Source: Enhydrobacter sp.
Lineage (GTDB): Bacteria; Pseudomonadota; Alphaproteobacteria; Reyranellales; Reyranellaceae
Direction of reading: 5' to 3'
Length of the DNA: 64,000 nucleotides
Assembly (NCBI GenBank): GCA_026126105.1
Contig: JAHCJV010000013.1
Location: 1-64,000, forward strand
The stretch's first letter is position 1. The number at the start of each line of letters is the position of its first letter. Shown piece by piece: positions 17,842 through 25,685 of this stretch. The notes beneath the pieces were generated by a model. The model saw only the letters and a list, made by a program, of their open reading frames with translations, did no database searches and was not told where the DNA came from. The position numbers were made by a program, and so were the translations under genes.

Positions 17842-18675
17842 TCAGGTTCGACGAACGGCAGTCGATCGCCGCATGGCCCACAGGCCGAAAGTGCAAAGCG
17901 TCACGGCGATCAGGGAAAACAGCGTGGTGGTCGTGCCGACGGCATAGATTTCCGGCGTCAGCTGCCGGTCGAGTTGGGCCATGATCGCGAGTGGCAGGGT
18001 CGCGTCCGGGCCGGTCGTGAACATGCTGCGCGGATACTCGTCGTAGGAAAGCGAGAAGCCGAAAAGGCCGGCGCCGATCACGCCCGGCAGCACGAGCGGC
18101 AGGGTGATGCGGCGGAAGGTGGTGATCCGGGAGGCTCCCAAGGTAAGCGCCGCCTCCTCGACCTTCTTGTCGAAGCGATTGAAGACAGCGAGCATAGTGA
18201 GGAAGCCGAACGGGAGGGTCCACGAGACCTGGACCATGAAGGTCGTGGTGTCCCAGCTGAGCCCGACACCGAGGATGCGCATCATGATGGCGAAGCCGAA
18301 GCCGACCAGGATACCCGGTGCCATGATGCCGAGCAGCATCAGGTAGAAGAACCAGCCGCTGCCGCGAAACTGGCCGCGCATCGCCTGCGCCGCCATGGTC
18401 GCCAGCACGATCGTGGTGAGCGAGCACGCCAGCGCCAGCAGCGACGAGCGCAACAGCGGCGGCTTGAAGTCGTTCATCACCGTCGCCTTCCAGACTTCCT
18501 CGTACCAGTGGAACGAGGTGCCGTTCATCGGGAAGGTCGTGCCGCCGGTCGGGCCGGCGAAGGACAGGAGGCCCAGGGTGAAGATCGGCAGCCATTGATA
18601 GGCGAGGAAGATCACCGTCAAAGTGCCCAGCACCCAGCTGGTGACCCGAGAGCGCTGCTTCCAGCCGATCCTCAT
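17842..18675 (-). CDS. ABC transporter permease, PotC type
   Basis: A 277-residue inner-membrane permease with about six hydrophobic segments, starting MRIGWKQRSRV. The cytoplasmic coupling loop EEAALTLGASRITTFRRITLPL near 182-203 matches the EAAxxLGAs motif that contacts the ATPase. It pairs with the permease encoded just upstream, with which it shares an ATGA overlap at 18672-18675. The downstream binding-protein gene begins 12 bases after its stop. Confidence 0.92.
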   Translation of the reverse strand: MRIGWKQRSRVTSWVLGTLTVIFLAYQWLPIFTLGLLSFAGPTGGTTFPMNGTSFHWYEEVWKATVMNDFKPPLLRSSLLALACSLTTIVLATMAAQAMRGQFRGSGWFFYLMLLGIMAPGILVGFGFAIMMRILGVGLSWDTTTFMVQVSWTLPFGFLTMLAVFNRFDKKVEEAALTLGASRITTFRRITLPLVLPGVIGAGLFGFSLSYDEYPRSMFTTGPDATLPLAIMAQLDRQLTPEIYAVGTTTTLFSLIAVTLCTFGLWAMRRSTAVRRT

Positions 18676-19541
18676 CGGTCGGCTCCGAGGCGACGGATGT
18701 CGACCACGCGCAGCGCGATCACGACGCCGATCAGCATGCAGATCATCAACAGCACGGCGACGACCGAGGCAGCGCGGATCTGCGAGCTTTCGTAGAACAG
18801 CAACACCAGATTGGGAAGCAGGGCGTGCTTGTTGCCGCCGATGGTCGCTACCGTGGCGAAGTCGGACATGACGTTGAGGAAGACCAGGACTTGGCCGATG
18901 ACCACGCCGGGCAAGGTGAGCGGAAAGACGATGCGCCAGAACACGACCAGCGGCGGCGCCTTCAGTGTCATTGCCGCCTCGCGGAGCGCGGGCGCGATGG
19001 AGCTCAGCATGTACACGACCGGCCCGGCAGCCATCATCGTGTAGAGCGAGACCTGCGCCAGGGTGATGCCGGTCTTGGAATAGAGGAACGCCTCGATCGG
19101 CGCGTTGGTGGCGCCGATGAACATCAAGGCCTGGTTGATCACGCCGTTGACCCCGAGAAAGGGCACCCAGGCAATCGCGCGAATCAGGGTCGAGGTCCAG
19201 AATGGGACGATGAAGGCGAGAAACAGCGCGAGCCGCCAGAGCGGGCTCCTGACCTTCATCGTCAGGAAATAGGCGATGCAGTAGCCGAGCACGCCGGTGA
19301 CGGCCATCAGGGTGGCGGTGTGGCCGACCGTGGTGAACGCGAGCTTGATGTAGGTGTGATTGGCGAAGAACTTCGCGTAGTTGTCGAAGGTGAGCGGACT
19401 CGCCGTCGAGAAAGCCCGTCCGCCCCAGAGCGACACCCAGATCAGCAGCATGATCGGCACCACCACGACGCCCAGCATCCAGGCCGCCGCCGGAACGGCC
19501 AGCCAGTAGCTGGCGGCGGAGCGGACTCGGATGGTGCTCAT
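18672..19541 (-). CDS. ABC transporter permease, PotB type
   Basis: A 289-residue permease with six predicted membrane segments starting MSTIRVRSAASYW. The coupling loop reads REAAMTLKAPPLVVFWRIVFPL near 210-231, an EAA-type motif in which the usual Gly is replaced (TLKAPP). The start at 19541 forms an ATGA overlap with the upstream ATPase gene, and the stop overlaps the next permease the same way, so translation of the transporter genes is coupled. The frame is open further upstream inside potA but has no homology there. Confidence 0.92.
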   Translation of the reverse strand: MSTIRVRSAASYWLAVPAAAWMLGVVVVPIMLLIWVSLWGGRAFSTASPLTFDNYAKFFANHTYIKLAFTTVGHTATLMAVTGVLGYCIAYFLTMKVRSPLWRLALFLAFIVPFWTSTLIRAIAWVPFLGVNGVINQALMFIGATNAPIEAFLYSKTGITLAQVSLYTMMAAGPVVYMLSSIAPALREAAMTLKAPPLVVFWRIVFPLTLPGVVIGQVLVFLNVMSDFATVATIGGNKHALLPNLVLLFYESSQIRAASVVAVLLMICMLIGVVIALRVVDIRRLGADR

Positions 19542-20632
19542 CCGGCGATTCCGGTGTGGAGCACGGTATCTTCGGGACGCCAGCCCAGCGTCGCCACCTG
19601 GCCGGCGGCGATGCGCGCGGCGTGAGCTCCGAACTGGTCGTACTTCAGCAGCTCGCCGTCGGATCGCTCGAAGATGTGGCGCCGCACCGAGCCGAAATAC
19701 TCGACGGCCGTGCAACGCGCCGTCAGGCGGTTGAGATGGTGGTCACCGGTGATGTCGGTGAGGTTCTCGGCGCGCACCGAGAATGACACGTCGCTGCCGA
19801 GCGCGAGCCCCGCACCGGGCACGAGAAAGCTGCCGGCCGGCGTCTCGACCTCGAGCAGGCTGTCTGCCGCCCGGAGCACCTTGCCGCGGAAGACGTTGTT
19901 GCCCTGCACGAAGCTCGCGACGAAGGCCGTCGCCGGACGTTGCAGGATCTCCTCCGGCGGACCCTGCTGCTCGATCTTGGCGTGGTTCATCACGACGACC
20001 AGGTCGCCGAGCGAGAAGGCTTCGTTCTGGTCGTGCGTTACCCAGATGAAGGAGATGCCGGTGCGCTGTTGCAGCATCTTGAGCTCGAGCATCACCGTCT
20101 CGCGCAACGAATAGTCGAGCGCGCCGATCGGCTCGTCGAGCAGCAGGATACGAGGCTCGGTGATCATGGCGCGCGCCAAGGCAACGCGTTGGCGCTGGCC
20201 GCCCGAGAGGCTGCCCGGCTTGCGGTTGGCGAGCGCATCGATCTCGAACGACTTCAGCACCTGCTGGACGCGCTCGACGATCACGGCCTTGGGCTTCTTC
20301 AGCATCTCCAGCCCGAAGGCGACATTCTTCGCGACTGTCATGTGCGGGAAGAGCGCGAAGTCCTGGAACATCATGGCGATGTCCCGTTCCCACGGTGGAT
20401 CCCTCGTGACTTCCTTGCCGCCGATCAGGATATCGCCATCGTCCGGTTCCTCGAGGCCGGCGATGCAGCGCAAGCTCGTGGTCTTACCGCAACCCGAGGG
20501 GCCGAGCAGGCAGACGAACTGTCCCTTCTTCACCTTGAGCGACACGCCGTCGACAGCAGTAAAGTTGCCGTAGCGCTTGCGGATGCCACGCAGCTCGAGA
20601 TCGAGCTGCGGCCGGGCGATCGCCGGCACCAC
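19538..20632 (-). CDS. ABC transporter ATP-binding protein, PotA type
   Basis: A 364-residue ATPase for the polyamine-type importer. It has Walker A GPSGCGKT at 44-51, Q-loop FQDFALFPH near 89-97, signature LSGGQRQRV at 142-150, Walker B LLLDEP with D166/E167, and the H-loop WVTHDQNEA. A C-terminal TOBE-type region follows (about 285-355). I chose GTG 20632 because AGGAGG lies exactly 7 bases upstream (20640-20645). A TTG at 20689 would add 19 residues and overlap the upstream RutA-like gene by 17 bases. It couples to the permease gene by an ATGA overlap. Confidence 0.9.
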   Translation of the reverse strand: MVPAIARPQLDLELRGIRKRYGNFTAVDGVSLKVKKGQFVCLLGPSGCGKTTSLRCIAGLEEPDDGDILIGGKEVTRDPPWERDIAMMFQDFALFPHMTVAKNVAFGLEMLKKPKAVIVERVQQVLKSFEIDALANRKPGSLSGGQRQRVALARAMITEPRILLLDEPIGALDYSLRETVMLELKMLQQRTGISFIWVTHDQNEAFSLGDLVVVMNHAKIEQQGPPEEILQRPATAFVASFVQGNNVFRGKVLRAADSLLEVETPAGSFLVPGAGLALGSDVSFSVRAENLTDITGDHHLNRLTARCTAVEYFGSVRRHIFERSDGELLKYDQFGAHAARIAAGQVATLGWRPEDTVLHTGIAG

Positions 20633-20672
20633 CGCCTCGCCTCCTGCCACCGTGTGCGTCAACGCGTCCACG

Positions 20673-21755
20673 TCAGGCGGCCAAGGCAACGTTCTGACGG
20701 CTGCGCATCAACGGCTGGATGCGCTGGCCGAACTGCTCCACGCCGATCACGAAATCGTCGAAGGTCAGCATCACGCCGGCCAGCCCCTCGATCTCCGACA
20801 TCTCGTCGAGCAGACGCGCGACCGTGGCGTAGGAGCCGATCAGGCGCGAGCCGCCGAACGGCACGCCGGTGCGGCGCTGGATGCGGCCGGCGGTCGACGT
20901 CTCGGAAGCGGTCTTGTCCCCACTCGCCTGGGCGCGGCTCCATTCGACCGCCTCGTGATCGGTGCCGGCGACGTAATGCTCCCACTTGGCCATCGCCGCC
21001 GCATCGGTCTCGTCGGCGATGATCATGGTGAGCGCCAGCGCCTTGGTGTCGGTGCCGGCGGCCGCGGAGGCCGCCTTCAGCTTCGTCACCGTATCGGCGC
21101 AGTCACGCGGATCGTTGATCTTTCCCGCGCCGCTGCAAAAGTTGTAGGCACAGAACTTCGAGGCGAAGGAGATGCCGGCGTCGCTTGTCCCGGCGCAAAC
21201 CAGCGGGATCTGTCGCGAGGGCAGCGGCCCAAGGCGGCAATCGTTCATGGTGTAGAATTTTCCTTTGAGGTCGCAGTGGCCGGTCGCCCACAATTCCTGC
21301 ATCACGGTCGCGTACTCGGTGAGCAGGTCGTAGCGGTGCTTGTAGTGTTCCTCGCCCGGCCACAGACCCATCTGGTCGTATTCGGCCTTCTGCCAGCCGG
21401 TGACGAGGTTCACGCCGAAGCGGCCGTGGCTGATCGAGTCGATCGTCATCGCCATGCGCGCACACAGAGCCGGCGGTAGCGTGAGCACCGCAACGGTGGC
21501 CATCAGCTCGATGCGCGAGGTGATCGAGGCGAGGCCCGCCATCAGGGTGAAGGATTCGAGATTGTCGTCCCAGAACCGCGACGGCCCGCCGAAGCCGTGC
21601 AGCTTGATCATCGACAGTGCGAAGTCGAAGCCATATTTCTCGGCGCGCAGCACGATGTCCTTGTTGAGATCGAAGCTGGGCGTGTACTGCGGCGACGTCG
21701 TCGAGATCAGCCAGCCGTTGTTTCCTATCGGAATGAAGACGCCGATCTCCATCAT
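20673..21755 (-). CDS. RutA-like flavin-dependent monooxygenase, operon copy
   Basis: A 360-residue paralogue of the gene at 13852. The N-terminus ([20 protein letters not shown]), FMN-site region (NLVTGWQKAEYDQMGLWPGE) and C-terminus (TFDDFVIGVEQFGQRIQPL) are shared. The RutA substrate loop [13 protein letters not shown] is replaced by SGAGKINDPRDCADT, so it probably acts on a different N-heterocycle or amide. It needs reduced FMN from a separate reductase, which is not in this operon. It is the first gene of the transcript that continues into potA, potB, potC, potD, SDR and amidase genes. Two start codons in tandem (ATGATG) follow GAGGTG. Confidence 0.85.
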   Translation of the reverse strand: MMEIGVFIPIGNNGWLISTTSPQYTPSFDLNKDIVLRAEKYGFDFALSMIKLHGFGGPSRFWDDNLESFTLMAGLASITSRIELMATVAVLTLPPALCARMAMTIDSISHGRFGVNLVTGWQKAEYDQMGLWPGEEHYKHRYDLLTEYATVMQELWATGHCDLKGKFYTMNDCRLGPLPSRQIPLVCAGTSDAGISFASKFCAYNFCSGAGKINDPRDCADTVTKLKAASAAAGTDTKALALTMIIADETDAAAMAKWEHYVAGTDHEAVEWSRAQASGDKTASETSTAGRIQRRTGVPFGGSRLIGSYATVARLLDEMSEIEGLAGVMLTFDDFVIGVEQFGQRIQPLMRSRQNVALAA

Positions 21756-21761
21756 GCACCT

Positions 21762-21782
21762 CAGCGTGACCGTTACACGCTG
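21762..21782. promoter_or_regulatory. perfect 7-7-7 inverted repeat in the leader of the RutA-like operon
   Basis: CAGCGTG (21762-21768) and CACGCTG (21776-21782) flank a 7-base spacer, 6 bases upstream of the start codon. On the minus strand it is followed directly by the GAGGTG ribosome-binding site. It could be an operator for a dimeric repressor or an RNA hairpin that controls access to the binding site. Confidence 0.5.
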
Positions 21783-21842
21783 CGATGCAGCAACTCCTAT
21801 GCCACCCGTGATGTGCGAGTATTTTCCGACAAAGACTCGCGC

Positions 21843-22700
21843 TTAGGCGCGACGCGCTGCACCGACTGAGGCAGTCTGCACGGCGGATAGACCATCGGAT
21901 GTGCGGCGGCCGGTCAGGCGCGGTGCTGCATTCAACAGTTCGCGCGTATAGGAATGCAACGGACGCGCGAACACGTCTCGCGCGAATCCTGTCTCGACGA
22001 TCTTTCCGAGATGCATGATGGCAACGCGATCGGAGAGACGCTCGACCACCGAAAGGTCATGGGAAATGAACAGGTAGGTGAGGGCAAATCGTTTGCGCAA
22101 ATCCAGCAGTAGATTGAGCACCGTCGCCTGAACCGACATGTCCAGACCCGACGTCGGCTCGTCGAGAATCAGGATCCGCGGCTGCAACAGCAGGATGCGC
22201 GCGAGCGAGACGCGGCGCAGCTGGCCGCCGGAGAATTCGTGCGGGTAGCGCCGCGCCGATTCCGGATCGAGTCCCACCGCAGCAAGCATCGCGCGGACGC
22301 GCTCCATGCGTGCGGCCGCGTCCTTCATGCCCTGGATGAGAAGGCCCTCGGCAAGCGTGCGACCGATGTTCCACCACGGATCGAGCGCGGCGCCGGCATC
22401 CTGATGGACATACTGGATCGCGTTGCGGGCACGGCGTGCCACGTCGGGCGGCAGGCCAGCGACGCTCTTGCCGTCGAGCAGGATGTCGCCGGCGTTCTCG
22501 CGCTGCAGGCCGAGGATGGTGCGCCCGAGCGTCGTCTTGCCCGAGCCCGACTCCCCAACCAACGCGAGGATCTCGCCCTCGTGCAAATCGAGGCTTACGC
22601 CGCTCACCGCCTTTGTCGGCAGCACCGTCTTGCGCAGGAAGCCACGTCGGCCGCCGAGCAGGACCGACAGGTCGCGCACCGACAGGATCGGCTCTCTCAT
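21843..22700 (-). CDS. peptide/nickel-type ABC transporter ATP-binding protein, DppF type
   Basis: A 285-residue ATPase with Walker A GESGSGKT at 49-56, a Q-loop within YVHQDAGAALDP, a signature reading FSGGQLRRVSLAR, Walker B ILILDEP and an ISHDLSVV H-loop. The usual signature Gln-Arg pair is changed to Leu-Arg-Arg (GGQLRR). The C-terminal Cys-rich oligopeptide domain is short. The start at 22700 forms an ATGA overlap with DppD; the frame extends to 22715 without homology. It is the last gene of the LLM monooxygenase-SBP-DppBCDF transcript. Confidence 0.9.
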   Translation of the reverse strand: MREPILSVRDLSVLLGGRRGFLRKTVLPTKAVSGVSLDLHEGEILALVGESGSGKTTLGRTILGLQRENAGDILLDGKSVAGLPPDVARRARNAIQYVHQDAGAALDPWWNIGRTLAEGLLIQGMKDAAARMERVRAMLAAVGLDPESARRYPHEFSGGQLRRVSLARILLLQPRILILDEPTSGLDMSVQATVLNLLLDLRKRFALTYLFISHDLSVVERLSDRVAIMHLGKIVETGFARDVFARPLHSYTRELLNAAPRLTGRRTSDGLSAVQTASVGAARRA

Positions 22701-23653
22701 GAATATTGGACGCAACGCACGGCCGCCCCGGACCGGGCACGGCCCTGTGCCGGCGTGGCTTCGCGACAGAGCGGCCGCACGTCACCGCACCGCGGCGCAA
22801 ACAGGCAGCCGGCCGGTCGCGCCAGCGGCGACGGCACAATGCCCGGAATGCCGACAAACGAGTCCGCGCGGTCCGGATGGCAGGCCAGCAGCGCGCGCGT
22901 GTAGGGGTGGGACGGCGCCTCGAGGATCGACTGCACGGTTCCGGCTTCGACCGTCTGGCCGGCATAAATGACACAGAGGTCGTCGCACAACTCGGCCACG
23001 ACGCCGAAATCGTGGGTGACGAACAGTAGGGAAATGCCGAACTCGGCGACCAGCTCGCGCAGCAGCAGGAGAATCTGGTGCTGTGTCGTGACGTCGAGCG
23101 CCGTCGTCGGCTCGTCAGCGATCACCAGGCCGGGCGCGCAGGCGAGCGCCGCCGCTATCAGCAACCTCTGGCGCTGCCCGCCGGAGAATTGGTGCGGATA
23201 GCGTTCCAGTGCGCCCGCCGGGTCGGGTACCTGCATGCGGCCGAGCAGCATGACGAGGCGCGCGATGTGGTCCCGCCGGCTGCCCGGCGCGTGCCAGCGC
23301 ATCGCCTCGAGAAGCTGCGTGCCGATCTTGAAGACGGGATTGAGCGCCTGCAGCGGGTCCTGCGGAATGAACCCGATGCGGCTCGCCCGAACGCGCTGGT
23401 TCAGCTCCTTCTCGGAGAAGACCAGCAGGTTCTCGCCCTCGAACCAGATCTTGCCCCCATCGACCGAGGCGCCTCTCGGCAGGATGCCCATGATCGCGCG
23501 GATCAGTGTGGACTTGCCGCAACCGGATTCACCGACGACGCCGACGATGCGGCCGCTTTCAAGCGTCACGCTGACATCGTCGAGCACGCGCGCGATGCCC
23601 TCGTCGGTGCGAATCGAGATCTTCAGGCCGTCTACCTTGAGCGCGGGAATCAT
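22697..23653 (-). CDS. peptide/nickel-type ABC transporter ATP-binding protein, DppD type
   Basis: A 318-residue ATPase with Walker A GESGCGKS at 41-48, Q-loop [12 protein letters not shown], signature [15 protein letters not shown] and Walker [13 protein letters not shown]. The C-terminal oligopeptide/dipeptide domain has the cysteine pattern [14 protein letters not shown], which in some DppD-family proteins binds an Fe-S cluster. It acts with the DppF-type ATPase downstream and the two permeases upstream. The start at 23653 overlaps the DppC stop by ATGA, so all four transporter genes are translationally coupled. Confidence 0.92.
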   Translation of the reverse strand: MIPALKVDGLKISIRTDEGIARVLDDVSVTLESGRIVGVVGESGCGKSTLIRAIMGILPRGASVDGGKIWFEGENLLVFSEKELNQRVRASRIGFIPQDPLQALNPVFKIGTQLLEAMRWHAPGSRRDHIARLVMLLGRMQVPDPAGALERYPHQFSGGQRQRLLIAAALACAPGLVIADEPTTALDVTTQHQILLLLRELVAEFGISLLFVTHDFGVVAELCDDLCVIYAGQTVEAGTVQSILEAPSHPYTRALLACHPDRADSFVGIPGIVPSPLARPAGCLFAPRCGDVRPLCREATPAQGRARSGAAVRCVQYS

Positions 23654-24492
23654 CGTGAGCGCCGGATGCGGGGGTCGACGATGTCGCGCAGGCCGTCGCC
23701 CAGGAGATTGAACCCCATGACCGTGATCAGGATCGCGAGTCCAGGAAACGTCGCGTACCACCAGGCGCGCGGCAGGTAGGTGCGGCTCTCGGCGATGGCG
23801 AGGCCCCAGTCGGGCGCCGGCGGGGTCGCGCCCATGCCGAGGAAGCCCAGCACCGCGGCGACCAGGATGGTGAAGCCGAGCCCTATAGTGGCACGCACGA
23901 TCACGGGCGACAGCGCATTGGGAAGGATGTGGAGGAAAACGATGCGTGGCGTGCTCGCGCCGACTCCGCGCAGCGCATCGACGAATACGGCCGACGATAG
24001 CCGCCGCGTCTCGGCATAGACGATGCGGGTGAAGAACGGCCAGTAGGTCAGCGACAGCGCGAGCATGGCGCTCTCGATCGACGGCGACATCAGCTGCGCC
24101 AGCGCTAGCGCCAGCACGAGCTGCGGGATCGCCAGCACGACATCGGTGATCCTCATGATCGCCTCCGACAGCCAGCCGCCGCGATAGCCGGCCAGCAGGC
24201 CGAGGGGCACGCCGACCAGCATCGCCACACCGACGACGGTGAGCGCGATCGTGAGCGCTCCTCTCGCGCCCAGGATCACGCGCGAGAAAATGTCTCGGCC
24301 GAGATTGTCGGTGCCGAAGGGGTAGGCCTCGCTCGGCGGCTTGAGACGGCGCAACAGATGCGAGGCGGACGCGTCGCCCGGATAGGGTGCGATCAGCGGA
24401 CCGAACACGGCCAGTATCAGGACGAAGACGACGATGACCAACCCGAGCATCGCCGGGACGTCGCGCGACAGCTTGGCGAGGATCGCGCTCAC
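23650..24492 (-). CDS. peptide/nickel-type ABC transporter permease, DppC type
   Basis: A 280-residue permease. An N-terminal membrane segment (LGLVIVVFVLILAVFGPLIAP) is followed by the DppC motif FGTDNLGRDIFSR at about 57-69. The coupling loop VDALRGVGASTPRIVFLHILPN (near 171-192) and the C-terminal NLLGDGLRDIVDPR complete the family pattern. About six membrane segments are expected. It forms the transmembrane channel with the DppB-type protein encoded upstream, and its start and stop both sit in ATGA overlaps. Confidence 0.93.
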   Translation of the reverse strand: MSAILAKLSRDVPAMLGLVIVVFVLILAVFGPLIAPYPGDASASHLLRRLKPPSEAYPFGTDNLGRDIFSRVILGARGALTIALTVVGVAMLVGVPLGLLAGYRGGWLSEAIMRITDVVLAIPQLVLALALAQLMSPSIESAMLALSLTYWPFFTRIVYAETRRLSSAVFVDALRGVGASTPRIVFLHILPNALSPVIVRATIGLGFTILVAAVLGFLGMGATPPAPDWGLAIAESRTYLPRAWWYATFPGLAILITVMGFNLLGDGLRDIVDPRIRRSR

Positions 24493-25499
24493 CCCTGCTC
24501 CATCAGGCGCGGATCGAGCAGACCATGCACGACATCGACGAGGATGTTGACGACGGCATAGACGGTGCCGACCAGCAGGGTCACGGCCAGCATCACCTGC
24601 TTGTCGCCGGTCAGGATGGCCTGCACCGTGTAGGACCCGATGCCCGGCCAGTCGAAGATGGCTTCGACCACCACGGCGCCGGCGATCAGGCCGCCGAACA
24701 GAAGGCCGATCTGGGTGACCGTCGCCGTCACCGAGTTGCGCAGGATGAAGACCCAGACGAGGCGCAGCCAGCGATAGCCCATGGCACGCTCGTAGAAGAC
24801 AAAGTCCTGCTGCAGGGTGTCGAGCACGCCGGCCCGCGTAAAGCGGACGATGGTGGCGAGGCCGCCCAGCGACAGTGTCACTGCCGGCAGAACCAGATGG
24901 CGCAGGTGATCGAGGTAGACGTCCCAGCGTCCGGCCAGCAGCGCATCGAGCGACAGGAAGCCCGTAACCCGCGGTGGGCGCGCCATTGTCGAGGTGAGGT
25001 CGCCGCGCAACGGCAGCCAGCCGAGGTCCATGGCGAAGAAGAGCTGCAGCATGATCGCGAACCAGAAGGCGGCGACGGCGATGCCCAGCACGGAGAAGAC
25101 GCGCAGAATATAATCCGGCCAGGTGTTGTGGTTCAGCGCCGATACGACGCCAAGCGGCACTCCCAGCAGGATCGATATCATGAGCGACGCGAAGGTGAGC
25201 TCCAGGGTGGCCGGCAGGCGCTGCAGGATGTCGGTCGCGACCGGTCGGCGCGAGAAGACGCTCTCGCCGAAGTCGAAGGTCACGGCCTTGCCGACATAGA
25301 CGAAGAACTGCTCCCAGATCGGCCGGTCGAGGCCGTACTGGGCGCGCAGGCGAGCGATCTGCTCCGGCGTCCCGGCATCGCCCGCCATCGCCACGGCAGG
25401 ATCGGAGGGCACGCTGTGGATCAGCAGGAAGGTGATCAGCAGCAGCCCGGCAAGCGATGGCAAGACGAGGATGCAGCGCCGGAGGATGAAGCGCAGCAT
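24489..25499 (-). CDS. peptide/nickel-type ABC transporter permease, DppB type
   Basis: A 336-residue permease beginning MLRFILRRCILVLPSLAGLL, with the DppB pattern: LLIHSVPSDPA, a LRAQYGLDRPIWEQF segment near 51-65, LPATLELTFASL, and C-terminal DVVHGLLDPRL. It is separated from the binding-protein gene upstream by about 186 bases occupied by a long palindromic element, the only sizeable gap in this operon. It forms the channel with the DppC-type protein. Confidence 0.92.
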   Translation of the reverse strand: MLRFILRRCILVLPSLAGLLLITFLLIHSVPSDPAVAMAGDAGTPEQIARLRAQYGLDRPIWEQFFVYVGKAVTFDFGESVFSRRPVATDILQRLPATLELTFASLMISILLGVPLGVVSALNHNTWPDYILRVFSVLGIAVAAFWFAIMLQLFFAMDLGWLPLRGDLTSTMARPPRVTGFLSLDALLAGRWDVYLDHLRHLVLPAVTLSLGGLATIVRFTRAGVLDTLQQDFVFYERAMGYRWLRLVWVFILRNSVTATVTQIGLLFGGLIAGAVVVEAIFDWPGIGSYTVQAILTGDKQVMLAVTLLVGTVYAVVNILVDVVHGLLDPRLMEQG

Positions 25500-25522
25500 G
25501 TCAGGAGCCTAGAAGTCGCTTT

Positions 25523-25647
25523 CCTCCCTGCGCGAAGCGCGGGGAGGTGGCGCGGTAATCCGCGACGGAGGGGTCTTGAGCAACGCGACTGGTGCCCATG
25601 ACCCCTCCGCCCCTACGGGGCACCTCCCCGCGCTGCGCGCAGGGAGG
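25523..25647. repeat. long intergenic palindromic element inside an ABC-importer operon
   Basis: Two 27-base arms, 25523-25549 and 25621-25647, are inverted copies with a single mismatch (core CCTCCCTGCGCG and its complement). Between them lies a second, nested inverted repeat CGGAGGGGTC/GACCCCTCCG. The whole 125 bases can fold into one long hairpin. It has no coding frame and lies between the binding-protein and DppB genes. It resembles REP/ERIC-like interspersed elements, which can stabilise upstream mRNA or lower downstream expression. Copy number elsewhere in the genome cannot be judged here. Confidence 0.8.
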
Positions 25648-25685
25648 GGATTCGATACACAACACCAAGGTCTCGCGCTTCAATG

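Noticed and set aside
13852..21755. A classical rut operon (uracil degradation)
   Set aside because: Only RutA-like proteins are seen; no RutB isochorismatase-type amidohydrolase, RutC, RutD, RutE, RutF or RutG transporter could be recognised nearby.
25500..25685. Small gene or regulatory RNA between the binding-protein and DppB genes
   Set aside because: The stretch is explained by the long palindromic repeat; no start with a ribosome-binding site and no known RNA family pattern was seen.
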